Of a stretch of 41,323 nucleotides of DNA, positions 21,647 through 30,541 are shown in pieces. Location: contig DATEOR010000054.1 in the NCBI GenBank assembly GCA_035273885.1, positions 1 to 41,323 on the forward strand, given 5' to 3'. Source of the stretch: DATEOR01 sp035273885 (GTDB taxonomy: Bacteria; Actinomycetota; Thermoleophilia; Gaiellales; Gaiellaceae). Numbering within the stretch: position 1 is the first letter of the stretch; the number at the start of each line of letters is the position of its first letter. The position numbers and the translations under genes are program-made. The notes under the pieces were generated by a model, which made no database searches, was not told the origin of the DNA, and saw nothing but the letters and a program-made list of their open reading frames with translations.

Positions 21647-23575
21647 TCACGAAAGCCCCTGCGGGTCCACGTCGACCGAGGCCGTCAGGCCGTCCCGCCG
21701 CATCGCGGGAGCCGCCGCAGCGAGTAGGTGCGCGGTGCGGGCCGCGACCGGCCGCGGATTCGCCGTCTTGACGAGGAGCTGCGCCCTGCTCCGGTTGCGA
21801 AGGCGGAGGAGCGGCGCGGGGCCGAGTAGGTCTCCGTCGAGCCCCTCGAAGCTCGCGCGGAGCTCGTTGAGAAGCGCGCTGGGGCCTTTCGCCACGGGCC
21901 CCGAGACGACGATGCGGACGAGGTGGCGGAAGGGCGGATAGCCGAGCTCGCGCCGGCGGTCGAGCTCTCCGGCAAGAAACTCCTCCACGTCGTGGCGCGC
22001 GGCCAAGGCGATCGGGCGGGAATCGGGCGCGTAGGTCTGCACGAGCACGCGGCCGGGCGCATCGCGGCCGCTTCGCCCGGCGAGCTGCGTTACGAGCTGG
22101 AACGTGCGCTCCTCCGCCCGGAAGTCGGGCAACGCCATCCCCGTGTCCGCGTCCACGACCGCCGCGAGCGCGACGCCCTCGAAGTGATGGCCCTTCGCGA
22201 CCATCTGCGTTCCGAGGAGGACAGCCCGGTCGGCGTCGGCAAACCTCGCCAGCCTGTCGGCGAGCTCGGCGGGGTTCGAGGCGACGTCCGCATCGAGGCG
22301 GATGAGCTCGAGGCCGGGCAGCCGCTCGGCCAGCTCCTGCTCGAGCCGCTCCGTCCCCGCCCCGAGCCGCGCAAGCTCGGCGGCCCCGCAGGACGGACAG
22401 AGCGTCGGGCTCGGTTCCCTCCTTCCGCAGTGGTGGCAGTGGAGCGCGCCGTCCCCGTGCAGCGTCAGAGCGACATCGCAGCTCGGGCAGCGAATCGTCG
22501 CCCCGCACGCGAGGCAGTGGAGCGCCGGGGCGATACCGCGGCGGTTGAGGAGGAGGATCGCCTTGCCGCCGTCGTCCGCGATCGCACCCAGCCCTTCGAG
22601 GAGCGGCGCCGAAAGCGGGTAGCCCGCCTCGCGCCGAAGGTCCACGATCTGAACGTGAGGCAGGCGCCGCCCGAGCCGTCCGCCGAGCTCGAGTCGCTCG
22701 AGCCGCTCCCAGCTTTCGGGCCGAGGGGTCGCGCTTCCGTAGACGACGACCGCACCCTCCAGGGAGGCGCGCTTCGCGGCAACGGTGCGAGCGTCGTAGC
22801 GCGGGTCCGACTCCTGCTTGTAGGAAGCGTCGTGCTCCTCGTCGACGCAGATGAGACCCAGCTTCTCCACCGGCGCGAAGACCGCCGAGCGAGCGCCTAC
22901 GACGACACGCGCTTCGCCGGACGCGATCCGCTCGCGCTCGTCGCGCCGCTCGGCATCAGTCATCCCGGAGTGCAGGACGGCGACCTTGCCGGGGAAGCGG
23001 GCCGTGAAGCGGCCGAGCGCCTGGGGCGTGAGCGCGATCTCGGGGACAAGGACGATCGCCCCGAGCCCGCGGGCGAGCGCCTCCTCGCAGGCGCGCAGGT
23101 AGACCTCCGTCTTGCCGCTCCCGGTCGCGCCGTACAAGAGGAAGGAGCCGCCGCTTCCGAGCGCGCCGACGATTCGCTCGAGCGCGGCTTCCTGCTCCTC
23201 CGTCAGCTTCCGGGGAGCCTCCTCGGCCGGCAGCCCCTTGGGGCCTTCGCGGCGCCTGGCGCCCTTGCGTCTCGCCCGCGACTCGGGCGCGACGAGTGCC
23301 AGGGCACGCGCCGGCGTCGAGCCGTAGTAGTCGGCGATCCAGAGGGCGAGGTCGACGAGCGCCGGCGAGACGGAGCCGAGGATGCGCTCGACGGCAACGG
23401 GCTCGACTTCCGGCGGCGCCTCGTCCTCGAGCCCCACGACGACCCCGCGGCGGTGCGCACGGCCGAACGGAACGGAGACGACGGAACCCTTCTCCAGCCC
23501 GTCAGCGAGGTAGGTGAACGGCCGCGCGAGAGCGCGCGCGGTCACCAGCGGGTAAACCGAGGCGAAGCGGGACAC
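21647..23575 (-). CDS. priA: Primosomal replication restart helicase PriA
   Basis: Restarts stalled replication forks by loading the replisome. The 642-residue protein contains the N-terminal 3'-DNA-binding domain (opening FASVYPLVTARALARPFTYLAD), Walker A GATGSGKTE, DEEHD (Walker B), and the zinc-binding cysteines CLACGATIRCPSCD, CHHCG and CPSCG. The helicase motifs are intact, unlike in many actinobacterial PriA-like proteins where they are degraded; here ATPase activity is expected. It uses a GTG start (23573-23575), 19 bp from the divergent DtxR-family gene. Confidence 0.95.
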   Translation of the reverse strand: MSRFASVYPLVTARALARPFTYLADGLEKGSVVSVPFGRAHRRGVVVGLEDEAPPEVEPVAVERILGSVSPALVDLALWIADYYGSTPARALALVAPESRARRKGARRREGPKGLPAEEAPRKLTEEQEAALERIVGALGSGGSFLLYGATGSGKTEVYLRACEEALARGLGAIVLVPEIALTPQALGRFTARFPGKVAVLHSGMTDAERRDERERIASGEARVVVGARSAVFAPVEKLGLICVDEEHDASYKQESDPRYDARTVAAKRASLEGAVVVYGSATPRPESWERLERLELGGRLGRRLPHVQIVDLRREAGYPLSAPLLEGLGAIADDGGKAILLLNRRGIAPALHCLACGATIRCPSCDVALTLHGDGALHCHHCGRREPSPTLCPSCGAAELARLGAGTERLEQELAERLPGLELIRLDADVASNPAELADRLARFADADRAVLLGTQMVAKGHHFEGVALAAVVDADTGMALPDFRAEERTFQLVTQLAGRSGRDAPGRVLVQTYAPDSRPIALAARHDVEEFLAGELDRRRELGYPPFRHLVRIVVSGPVAKGPSALLNELRASFEGLDGDLLGPAPLLRLRNRSRAQLLVKTANPRPVAARTAHLLAAAAPAMRRDGLTASVDVDPQGLS

Positions 23576-23578
23576 CGA

Positions 23579-23584
23579 TAGGAT
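23579..23584 (+). promoter_or_regulatory. -10 element of the DtxR-family gene (TAGGAT)
   Basis: TAGGAT lies 10 bp before the ATG of the DtxR-family gene, in a 19-bp gap from priA. On the opposite strand GACAAT (23583-23588) is 7 bp from the priA GTG, so both promoters would share bases. Pattern-based only. Confidence 0.45.
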
Positions 23585-23594
23585 TGTCCCTGAG

Positions 23595-24272
23595 ATGGCG
23601 GCGGGACACTCGGTCGACGACTACCTCGAGACGATCTATTTCCTGGCTTTTCCCATTGGGGAATACCGTCCGGACACGAAGGGCTCGCCCACGCTCGCGG
23701 TGCGTGTCGCGGACATGCTCGGCGTTTCACGCGCCTCCGCCGGCGAGATGCTGAAGCGCCTCGAGGCCGAGGGCCTCGTCGAGCGCGGGGAGCACAAGGA
23801 GGCCATTCTCACGGAGCAGGGCCGCGCCCAGGCGGAACGCGTCGTGCGCCGCCACCGCATCATCGAGCGGCTCCTCACCGACTTCATGGGGTACACGGCC
23901 GCCGAGGCGCACGAGCAGGCCGATCTCCTCGGGAACACCTTCACGGACGACATGGTCGAGCGCATCGAGGACCAGCTCGGCAAGCCGGACCGCTGCCCGC
24001 ACGGCTGGCCGGTCGACACCGACTTCGAGCAGGCGGAGAACCGGGAGCTGCAGCCCCTCTCAGACCTGTCGGCCGGCTCGGAAGCCGAGATCGTCCGGCT
24101 GGCCGAGCACGACGGCGACCTCCTGCACTGGTACTACGACGAGGGCCTCGTCCCCGGCACGCACATCCAGGTGCGCGAGGCCGACGGCGGCGAGCTCACG
24201 CTGAGCGTGGACGGCGACGAGCGGCCCCTCGACGAGAAGCAGGCCGCCGGCCTGTTCGTCAGAGCGCGCTAG
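23595..24272 (+). CDS. DtxR/IdeR/MntR family metal-dependent regulator
   Basis: A 225-residue iron- or manganese-dependent repressor. The N-terminal winged helix (SVDDYLETIYFL, RVADMLGVSRASAGEMLKRLEAEGLVER) is followed by a dimerisation/metal domain (RRHRIIERLLTDFMGYTAAEAHEQADLL, DDMVERIEDQLGKPDRCPHG) and a C-terminal SH3-like FeoA-type domain. A 15-residue insertion after YFLAFPIGEY is slightly unusual compared with IdeR. The metal-binding His and Glu residues are present as expected, but iron versus manganese cannot be decided. It is divergent from priA and convergent with the DUF4230 gene, whose stop codon it overlaps. Its operators are not identifiable here. Confidence 0.92.
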   Translation: MAAGHSVDDYLETIYFLAFPIGEYRPDTKGSPTLAVRVADMLGVSRASAGEMLKRLEAEGLVERGEHKEAILTEQGRAQAERVVRRHRIIERLLTDFMGYTAAEAHEQADLLGNTFTDDMVERIEDQLGKPDRCPHGWPVDTDFEQAENRELQPLSDLSAGSEAEIVRLAEHDGDLLHWYYDEGLVPGTHIQVREADGGELTLSVDGDERPLDEKQAAGLFVRAR

Positions 24273-24991
24273 CCCGTTTCGTCCTCGTACACGACGTTGA
24301 CCGTCGTGAAGCCGAGCGCCCGCAGCAGGCTCGTGAGCATCAGCCGCGTGTTCTCGCGGGCCCGCGCGATGAGCCCGGAGCCCTGCTGGGCCGCGGCGTT
24401 CATCTTCTGCACGGCGAGGACGTTCAGCTGCTGCTGGTCGTGGTCGTTCGACGAGAAGATGTCGCCGATCTTGTTCAACGCGCCCTCGTTCTGGTCGTAC
24501 ACGTAGCTCCGCGTCGGGTCGATCCGCGCCGGTGAGAGTGCTGGCCGTGGCAACGTGATCGTGGCGGTCAGCCGGTCGTCCGAGACGTCGACCGAGTCGT
24601 CGTCGACGTTGGAGAAGTCCACTGTCGCGTCCACGGAGCCGTACGCGACGTAGAGTGTGCGCGAGCCGAGGATGGCGTCGGGAAGCCCGCTGTCCTGATG
24701 CAGGTCGACGATCTGCTGGAAGTTCCCCGTCGCCGCGTGATACTCCTGCAGATCCTGAAGCGACTTGAGCACGGCCGGGCCGCTCCTGTCGATCGTCTGC
24801 TGCCTGAACGGGTTGTCGAAGTCGGGGAAGACCCCGCGTACCCAGCTGATCCCGAAGATCAGCAGAACGACGATCATCCCCAGGCCGACGAGGCCCCACG
24901 GGAACGAGCGTCGCGGCTCGCGAGGCGGTTCGTACTGCGGCGGTTCGGGCGGCGGCGCCTGCCGTCGCCGCTCAGGAGTTAAAACCCCCAT
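24269..24991 (-). CDS. DUF4230-like membrane-anchored protein
   Basis: A 240-residue protein with a proline-rich, basic cytoplasmic N-terminus (1-30), a single membrane helix (about 32-51) and an extracytoplasmic domain that resembles DUF4230 proteins (segments SLQDLQEYHAATGNF, LYVAYGSVDATVDFSNV, TITLPRPALSPARIDPTRS). Function unknown. It starts at ATG 24989-24991, a start codon that lies inside the loop of a GC-rich hairpin downstream of metK, so expression may be limited by termination or by RNA structure. Its stop overlaps the convergent DtxR-family stop. Confidence 0.75.
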   Translation of the reverse strand: MGVLTPERRRQAPPPEPPQYEPPREPRRSFPWGLVGLGMIVVLLIFGISWVRGVFPDFDNPFRQQTIDRSGPAVLKSLQDLQEYHAATGNFQQIVDLHQDSGLPDAILGSRTLYVAYGSVDATVDFSNVDDDSVDVSDDRLTATITLPRPALSPARIDPTRSYVYDQNEGALNKIGDIFSSNDHDQQQLNVLAVQKMNAAAQQGSGLIARARENTRLMLTSLLRALGFTTVNVVYEDETG

Positions 24992-25003
24992 GACACGGGG
25001 GTC
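24981..25003 (-). terminator. Terminator-like hairpin after metK, enclosing a start codon
   Basis: On the minus strand ACCCCC, a seven-base loop GTGTCAT and GGGGGT form a six-base-pair, GC-rich stem followed by TTT. It lies 9 bp after the metK stop and its loop includes the ATG of the DUF4230 gene. The stem is short and the T run only three to four bases, so it could be a weak intrinsic terminator or a translational block. Confidence 0.45.
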
Positions 25004-25011
25004 CTACCCGC

Positions 25012-26256
25012 TTACGAGGCCGTGGGAACCTCGGCCTCGAGCCCGGCCGCAGCCCTCAACGCGTCGGCGCGGTCGGTTCGCTCCCACGTAAAATCGTGCT
25101 CCTCGCGCCCGAAATGACCATAGGCGGCAGTCTTCGCGTAGATCGGCCGCCAGAGGTCCAGATCTCGGAGGATGGCGCCCGGCCTCAGGTCGAAGTTCTC
25201 ACGGACGAGCTCGGCAATCCGTGGGAGTGGGATCCGCTCGGTGCCGAAGCACTCGACCTGGATCGAGACGGGATGGGCGACGCCGATCGCGTAGGCAACC
25301 TGGAGCTCGCAGCGCTCGGCAATGCCGGCCGCAACGACGTTCTTCGCCACGTAACGGGCGGCATAGGCCGCCGATCGGTCGACCTTGGTCGGGTCCTTGC
25401 CCGAGAACGCGCCGCCGCCGTGGCGAGCCGCGCCGCCGTAGGTGTCGACGATGATCTTCCGGCCGGTCAGCCCCGTGTCCCCCATCGGCCCGCCGACGAC
25501 GAACTTTCCAGTCGGGTTGGCGAGCACGAAGTCGCGTTCGTCGAAGCGCCGCTCGTCGTAGAGGTCGCGCGGGAGGATCGGGTGCAAGACGTGCTCGATC
25601 AGGTCCGGCTTGATGAGCGCCTCGGTGTCGAGCCCGTCGCGGTGCTGCGTCGAAACGAGGACGCGCACGACCTCGGCAGGCCGCTGGCGGCCGTGCTCGT
25701 CGACCTCGTAGCGGATCGTGACCTGCGACTTTCCGTCCGGCCGCAGGTACGGGAGGATCTGCGCCTTCCGCACCTCCGAGAGCCGCTTGGCGATCTTGTG
25801 GGCGAGCATGATCGGGAGCGGCATGAGCTCCTCGGTCTCGGTGCAGGCGTACCCGAACATCATCCCCTGGTCGCCCGCTCCCAGCTGGTCGATGGGGTCG
25901 TCGTCGCCGTGCTGCGTCTCGTACGACCTCTCGACGCCGAGTGCGATGTCGGGCGACTGCTCGTCGAGTGCGACCATCACGCCGCAGGTGTCGGCGTCAA
26001 AGCCGTACTTGGCCCGGTCGTACCCGATTCCCTTGATCGTCTCGCGGACGAGGCGCGGGATCTCCACATAGGTCTCGGTGGTGATCTCGCCGGCGACCAC
26101 GACGAGCCCGGTGGTGACGAGCGTCTCGCAGGCGACGCGTCCGTTCGGGTCGTCGGTGAGCACGGCGTCGAGAATCGTGTCCGAGACCTGGTCCGCGACC
26201 TTGTCCGGGTGACCCTCGGTCACCGACTCTGACGTGAAGAGAAACTCGCGCACCAT
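25012..26256 (-). CDS. metK: S-adenosylmethionine synthetase
   Basis: Makes SAM from methionine and ATP, supplying the methyl donors used by RsmD and RsmB in this window. The 414-residue protein has the family landmarks SESVTEGHPDKVADQVSD near the N-terminus, GAGDQGMMFGYACTET, GGPMGDTGLTGRKIIVDTYGG and GGGAFSGKDPTKVDRSAAY. Length is normal. The start (ATG 26254-26256) is preferred because it opens the conserved FLFTSESV strand and lies 8 bp after a TAGTCT hexamer that overlaps the DUF3352 stop. No SAM riboswitch is present; the upstream gap is only 11 bp. Confidence 0.97.
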   Translation of the reverse strand: MVREFLFTSESVTEGHPDKVADQVSDTILDAVLTDDPNGRVACETLVTTGLVVVAGEITTETYVEIPRLVRETIKGIGYDRAKYGFDADTCGVMVALDEQSPDIALGVERSYETQHGDDDPIDQLGAGDQGMMFGYACTETEELMPLPIMLAHKIAKRLSEVRKAQILPYLRPDGKSQVTIRYEVDEHGRQRPAEVVRVLVSTQHRDGLDTEALIKPDLIEHVLHPILPRDLYDERRFDERDFVLANPTGKFVVGGPMGDTGLTGRKIIVDTYGGAARHGGGAFSGKDPTKVDRSAAYAARYVAKNVVAAGIAERCELQVAYAIGVAHPVSIQVECFGTERIPLPRIAELVRENFDLRPGAILRDLDLWRPIYAKTAAYGHFGREEHDFTWERTDRADALRAAAGLEAEVPTAS

Positions 26257-26264
26257 GGCGGGAA

Positions 26265-26270
26265 AGACTA
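26265..26270 (-). promoter_or_regulatory. Leaderless -10 element of metK (TAGTCT)
   Basis: TAGTCT lies 8 bp before the metK ATG and shares its TAG with the stop codon of the upstream DUF3352 gene. It would allow metK expression independent of the aromatic operon. Pattern-based only. Confidence 0.45.
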
Positions 26271-27692
26271 CTGAATCGAAAGCAAGCCGAGGAGCTTGGC
26301 GACGTCGCCGTCGCGCTCCCCGTAGAGAACGAGGGACTGAAGCGGCTCCAGGTTCCGGTCGACCCAATCGGGGGTGGAGTGGCCGCCGAACCCCAGGAGG
26401 CCAGTGGCCGTCGGCAGCGCCTGGCCGAGGTCGACGTACAGGAAGCCGGTCGTCTCGTCGGGCATGCCCGCGGCCTCGGTCGCCTCCTTGAAATCCGGGT
26501 CGTCGGCGACTGTGCTCCCGCCCTGGTGGAGGTCGGCGATCCCCTGCTGTGACGTCGTGATCACGACCTTCCCGTCGAAGGCCGCGTAATAGACGGAGAA
26601 GAGCAGGTTCACGGCGAGCTGCTTCGCCGGCACCCCGTCGACGTCGACGGACTGGAGCTCCGCGGTGCCGTAGTACTCGGCGACATGGCCGGCCAGCTTG
26701 TCCAGGACCGCGAGGGCGCCCTGCTCGTCGTCGACCTGGGTGACGATGGTGACCTCCGGGATCGGGAAGCCCGGACGCATGTACAGGGCGGACTCGGCGG
26801 AGAAGAGCGGGAAGACGTCCTCGTCCAGCGAGACGCCGATCTCTGACTCGGCGCGGCCGATGTCGCGCTCGATCCCCGGAGCCACCTCGGCGAGGAAGTC
26901 GCGGAGCGTGCCCAGCTGGCGCTCGAGGTTGTTGGTGCCCGCGTAGAGGAACGCGCCGCCCGGAACCTCGTCCGGCAGCTCGGCGGTGAACTCATCCGAG
27001 AACAGATCGCTGGTCGCGGGGCTCGCCGCGCCCTCGATGTGGATGCCGTCCTCCTGCGGGTCGAGCGACAGGGCAAGGGAAGGGGTGTCCGAGCCGAAGA
27101 GGCCTGCGAGGGGTGTCGAGTCGAGCGCGGAGCCGGCGACGTAGACCTGCGCGATGCCGTCGTCGGCCACCTCCTCGCTGACCTTCTGGTAGTCGCCGTC
27201 AGACTCGAGTGTCCCATCCGCTTGGAGCCGCTCGAACTCGTCGAGATTGGCCTCGGTGTCGGAGAACGCGACCCAGCCGTCGATCTCCCGCGACACGAGC
27301 GGCTCATCGCTCTTCGCGAGGAGCGCGGCGAGCTTCACCTTGTCTTCGGGCTGGGTGAGACCCACGACCTTCCCGTCGCCGCTCACGTCAAGCGCGACCA
27401 AATCCGTCTCGGGGCCGAGCGCGGGCTTCACGTCCGCTTCGAAATCGAGGCCCTTGCCCCCAAGCTCGCCCAGGAGCCATTCGACTGCACGGTCTCCATC
27501 CGGGAATTTCCCGAGCAACTCGCGGCCCGCCGACCAGTTCGCCGAGTCGAAGCTCGTGTCCATGCTGACGAAGACCTGCGTTCCGGCAGGCGCGATGCTC
27601 GCTCCGGCGGCGCCGGCCGACGACCCCTCTCCACAGCCGAGTGCGGGGAGCGAAAGCGCTGCGACCATGAGGAGAAGCGCGGCCTTATTCAT
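26268..27692 (-). CDS. DUF3352 family putative lipoprotein
   Basis: A 474-residue exported protein resembling DUF3352 members, found mainly in actinobacteria. The N-terminus is a signal peptide (MNKAALLLMVAALSLPALGCGEG) ending in ALGC, a lipobox-like site, so it is probably membrane-tethered outside the cell. The remainder shows repeated beta-alpha segments with acidic patches (FVSMDTSFDSANW, DLVALDVSGDGKVVG, GGAFLYAGTNNLERQL, GFLYVDLGQALPT). No catalytic motif is visible and function is unknown. It overlaps the gpsA 3' end by 8 bp and lies 11 bp before metK. Confidence 0.8.
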   Translation of the reverse strand: MNKAALLLMVAALSLPALGCGEGSSAGAAGASIAPAGTQVFVSMDTSFDSANWSAGRELLGKFPDGDRAVEWLLGELGGKGLDFEADVKPALGPETDLVALDVSGDGKVVGLTQPEDKVKLAALLAKSDEPLVSREIDGWVAFSDTEANLDEFERLQADGTLESDGDYQKVSEEVADDGIAQVYVAGSALDSTPLAGLFGSDTPSLALSLDPQEDGIHIEGAASPATSDLFSDEFTAELPDEVPGGAFLYAGTNNLERQLGTLRDFLAEVAPGIERDIGRAESEIGVSLDEDVFPLFSAESALYMRPGFPIPEVTIVTQVDDEQGALAVLDKLAGHVAEYYGTAELQSVDVDGVPAKQLAVNLLFSVYYAAFDGKVVITTSQQGIADLHQGGSTVADDPDFKEATEAAGMPDETTGFLYVDLGQALPTATGLLGFGGHSTPDWVDRNLEPLQSLVLYGERDGDVAKLLGLLSIQ

Positions 27693-28557
27693 CCGTCGGC
27701 CTCCGACCCATCAACCCTGAGACTAGCTGGCTCAGGCTGGCGCCATCGAGGACCTCGCACACAGCTTCCGTGATCGGCAACTCGACGCCGCTCCTGCGCG
27801 CGAGGCCGCGGAGCACCGGCGCCGTGGTGAGCCCCTCGACCACCTGGCCGATCTCGGCAGCCGCCTGCTCCGGTGTCGCGCCACGGGCAATCAGCTCCCC
27901 TGCCGCGCGGTTGCGGCCGTGACGGCTCCAGCACGTGACCATCAGGTCACCCATCCCGGCCATGCCTGAAAAGGTCTCCGGGCGGGCGCCGCACGCCTCG
28001 CCCAGGCGCGCCATCTCGGCAAGACCGCGCGTTATGAGCGCTGCCTTGGCGTTGTCCCCGGCGTCGAGTCCGTCGACGGCGCCCGCGGCGAGCGCGATGA
28101 CGTTCTTCGCGGCGGCGCAGAGCTCGACTCCCACGAGGTCGGTGTTCACGTACACGCGGAAGCGAAGCGAATGGATCTCGTGCTGTAGGTCGGCGGCGAG
28201 CTCCTCGTTCTCGCTCGCGAGCACCGCCGCCGCAGGGAGCCCCTGCTCGATCTCCTCCGCGTGGTTGGGCCCCGAAAGCACGAGCGCCTCCCGGCCCTCG
28301 ACGACCTGCGAGAGACGCTTGCCGGTCGAGGGATCCAGGCCCTTCGTGAGGATGACGACCGGCGCGGTACCGGGCAGCGACGCGGTCACCTCCTTGAACA
28401 CCCGGCTGGGAACGGCCACGCACAGAAGCTCGGCAGCCGCGACCTCCTGGCTCTCGGGCGCCTCCCGCCCGGCCAGGGCGACCTCGTGCCCGTGATCCCG
28501 CATGACGCCCGCGAACGCGCGTCCCCACGAGCCCGCCCCGACGACGGCGACCTTCAT
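27685..28557 (-). CDS. gpsA: Glycerol-3-phosphate dehydrogenase [NAD(P)+]
   Basis: Reduces dihydroxyacetone phosphate to sn-glycerol 3-phosphate, the phospholipid backbone. The protein has the Rossmann GAGSWG (8-13), LSGPNHAEE (94-102), CAAAKNVIALAAG with catalytic Lys151, and the C-terminal MAGMGDLMVTCWSRHGRNR. At 290 residues it is about 40 shorter than E. coli GpsA, the shortening falling after the first beta-alpha-beta unit (around residues 30-45), where the usual ELxxxINExHxNxxYLP region is missing. It overlaps the der stop by 4 bp. Together with plsC two genes upstream it belongs to phospholipid synthesis. Confidence 0.94.
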   Translation of the reverse strand: MKVAVVGAGSWGRAFAGVMRDHGHEVALAGREAPESQEVAAAELLCVAVPSRVFKEVTASLPGTAPVVILTKGLDPSTGKRLSQVVEGREALVLSGPNHAEEIEQGLPAAAVLASENEELAADLQHEIHSLRFRVYVNTDLVGVELCAAAKNVIALAAGAVDGLDAGDNAKAALITRGLAEMARLGEACGARPETFSGMAGMGDLMVTCWSRHGRNRAAGELIARGATPEQAAAEIGQVVEGLTTAPVLRGLARRSGVELPITEAVCEVLDGASLSQLVSGLMGRRPTDE

Positions 28558-29861
28558 CCGCGCCGCACGAAATCGATGATCACAGGCACGCCTTCGAGCT
28601 CGAAGTGCTCGCGCAGGCGGTTCTCGACCCAGTAGCCGTAGTCGCGCGTCAAGAGACCGGGATCGTTCACGAAGAACCGAAAGCGCGGCGGACGCGTCGA
28701 GACCTGCGTGCCGTAAAGGAGGTTCAGCCGCCGGTTGCCTTTGGCGGGCCCCGGGCGCTGCTCGCGGAGCTCGGCGAGGAAGCGGTTCAGCCCCCCGGTG
28801 CCGATCCGGCTCGTGTGCTTCCCGTGGAGCCCCTCGACGCGGTCGAGGAGCTTGCCCACGCCGCGCCCGGTCGTCGCCGAGACCGCAACGATGGGCGGGC
28901 GCTGGCGCAGACGGCTCGCGAGGCGCTCCCGCACGTCCTCGATGCCGATCTCGGCGATGTCCCATTTCGACAGGACGACCAGGGTGGAACAACCTGCCGT
29001 CCGCGCGACATCGGCGACCGCGAGATCCTGGTCGACGACGCCCTCGCTCGAGTCCACGAGCACGAGCGCGACATCGGCCCGCTCGGCGGCGCGAATCGCG
29101 CGGAGCTCGGAGTAGTACTCGACTCCCTGCCGCTGGCGGCGCTTCCGCCGCATGCCCGCGGTGTCGACGAGGACGAACGTCTTCCCCTCGCGCTCGAGGA
29201 CGGTGTCGACGGTGTCGCGCGTCGTCCCGGGCTCGCCGGAGACGATCACGCGCTCCTCGCCGACCAGCGCGTTCAGGAGGCTCGACTTTCCGACGTTGGG
29301 GCGCCCGAGAATGGCGACCCGGATCGCGTTTTCCCCTACTTCCTCGCGGCCCTCGCCCGGGAGGGCCGCCACGATCGCATCGAGCAGGTCTCCCGTGCCA
29401 TGGCCGTGCATGGCCGAGATCGGCACCGGGTCGCCAAGCCCGAGCCGATGAAACTCGTAGGCGGCGGCATCGCTCTGCGGGTCGTCCACCTTGTTGGCGA
29501 CGATCACGACCGGCTTGCGCGCACGGCGCAGGATTCCGGCGATCTCCTCGTCGCCGGGGGTGACTCCGGCGCGCGTGTCGACGACGAAGAGGACGAGGTC
29601 CGCCTCCTCGACCGCACGCTGGGCCTGCTCGGCGATGTCGCGCGTGAGCGGCGACGGATCGGCGACGTCCACGCCGCCCGTGTCGACGAGAATGAAGCGC
29701 TTTCCGGCCCACTCGCACACGACCTCCTTGCGGTCGCGCGTCACCCCGGGCGTCTCGAAGACGACCGCCTCGCGGGTGGCGGAGAGTCGGTTGACCAGCG
29801 TCGACTTGCCGACGTTCGGGAAGCCGACGACGGCGACCGTCCCCAGGAGCGGCGCGCTCAT
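28554..29861 (-). CDS. der: Ribosome biogenesis GTPase Der
   Basis: Essential GTPase for 50S assembly. The 435-residue protein has two tandem GTPase domains: P-loops GFPNVGKST (near residue 13) and GRPNVGKSS (near residue 190), each followed by DTGG/DTAG G3 motifs and NKVD (first) or SKWD (second), then the KH-like C-terminal domain (RPPRFRFFVNDP, YWVENRLREHFELEGVPV). Full length. It overlaps both neighbours by 4 bp (plsC and gpsA), so translation is coupled along the cluster. Confidence 0.97.
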   Translation of the reverse strand: MSAPLLGTVAVVGFPNVGKSTLVNRLSATREAVVFETPGVTRDRKEVVCEWAGKRFILVDTGGVDVADPSPLTRDIAEQAQRAVEEADLVLFVVDTRAGVTPGDEEIAGILRRARKPVVIVANKVDDPQSDAAAYEFHRLGLGDPVPISAMHGHGTGDLLDAIVAALPGEGREEVGENAIRVAILGRPNVGKSSLLNALVGEERVIVSGEPGTTRDTVDTVLEREGKTFVLVDTAGMRRKRRQRQGVEYYSELRAIRAAERADVALVLVDSSEGVVDQDLAVADVARTAGCSTLVVLSKWDIAEIGIEDVRERLASRLRQRPPIVAVSATTGRGVGKLLDRVEGLHGKHTSRIGTGGLNRFLAELREQRPGPAKGNRRLNLLYGTQVSTRPPRFRFFVNDPGLLTRDYGYWVENRLREHFELEGVPVIIDFVRRG

Positions 29862-30541
29862 CGCGCCTTGGATGGAACAGCCGCGCGGATGGGCGGCGCT
29901 GCATCCGGCCGGCCGAGCTCGTGCATCTCCACGAGGAACCGCCAGAGCCGCAGGATCTCAGCCTGGATCTCCGCGGTCGCCTGCTTGTAGCCGCGGCCGT
30001 TCCGCGGGTGCTCGTCGAAGCGCATCGGCTCGCCGAAGGCGACCGACACCGGCGCGCGGTTCCACCGCCAGTACTGGGAGCCGTGGATCGCGGCGGGCAC
30101 GACCGGCACTCCCTCCTGGATGGCGACCATGGCCGCACCGGACTTGGCTTCTCCCGGCACTCCGGTCTTCTGCCGCGTGCCTTCGACGAAGAGGCCGAGG
30201 AGGTCGTTGTTCCGCACCGTCTCGCGCATGAGGCGCAGAGCGTCGCGGTCGGATTCCCCGCGCCTGACCGCGAGGGCACCGTGCGCGCGCATGAGCTGCC
30301 CGAAGCCGTAGACGCCGTGCAGCTCGACCTTCGCGACGAAGACGATGCGGCGCGGGCACGCAACCCCGACCGCGGGTGGATCGGCGTACGAGAAATGGTT
30401 GATCGCAAGAACGGCCCCGCCCTCTCGCGGCACGCGCTCCTTCCCGTACGACTTGATGGGAATCATCGAGCGCGTGAACGTGCCGATGACCGCCTTGCCG
30501 ATCCCCCAGTAGACAGGGGAGTGGACGGGATGGATGCTCAC
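29858..30541 (-). CDS. plsC: 1-acyl-sn-glycerol-3-phosphate acyltransferase
   Basis: Adds the second acyl chain to lysophosphatidic acid at the inner membrane face. The 227-residue protein shows the acyltransferase HX4D motif as NHFSYADP (His49, Asp54) and FVEGTRQKTG (Glu120), with the final PVVPAAIHGS. The N-terminal 25 residues are moderately hydrophobic. The family is broad, so related acyltransferases cannot be excluded, but the location between cmk and der, next to gpsA, fits phosphatidic-acid synthesis. Overlaps the cmk stop by 4 bp. Confidence 0.9.
   Translation of the reverse strand: MSIHPVHSPVYWGIGKAVIGTFTRSMIPIKSYGKERVPREGGAVLAINHFSYADPPAVGVACPRRIVFVAKVELHGVYGFGQLMRAHGALAVRRGESDRDALRLMRETVRNNDLLGLFVEGTRQKTGVPGEAKSGAAMVAIQEGVPVVPAAIHGSQYWRWNRAPVSVAFGEPMRFDEHPRNGRGYKQATAEIQAEILRLWRFLVEMHELGRPDAAPPIRAAVPSKAR

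Noticed and set aside
21923..23581. 552-codon plus-strand frame opposite priA
   Set aside because: Shadow of priA, whose helicase motifs are intact on the minus strand.
26257..26267. Possible SAM riboswitch before metK
   Set aside because: Only 11 bp separate metK from the preceding gene; no space for an aptamer.
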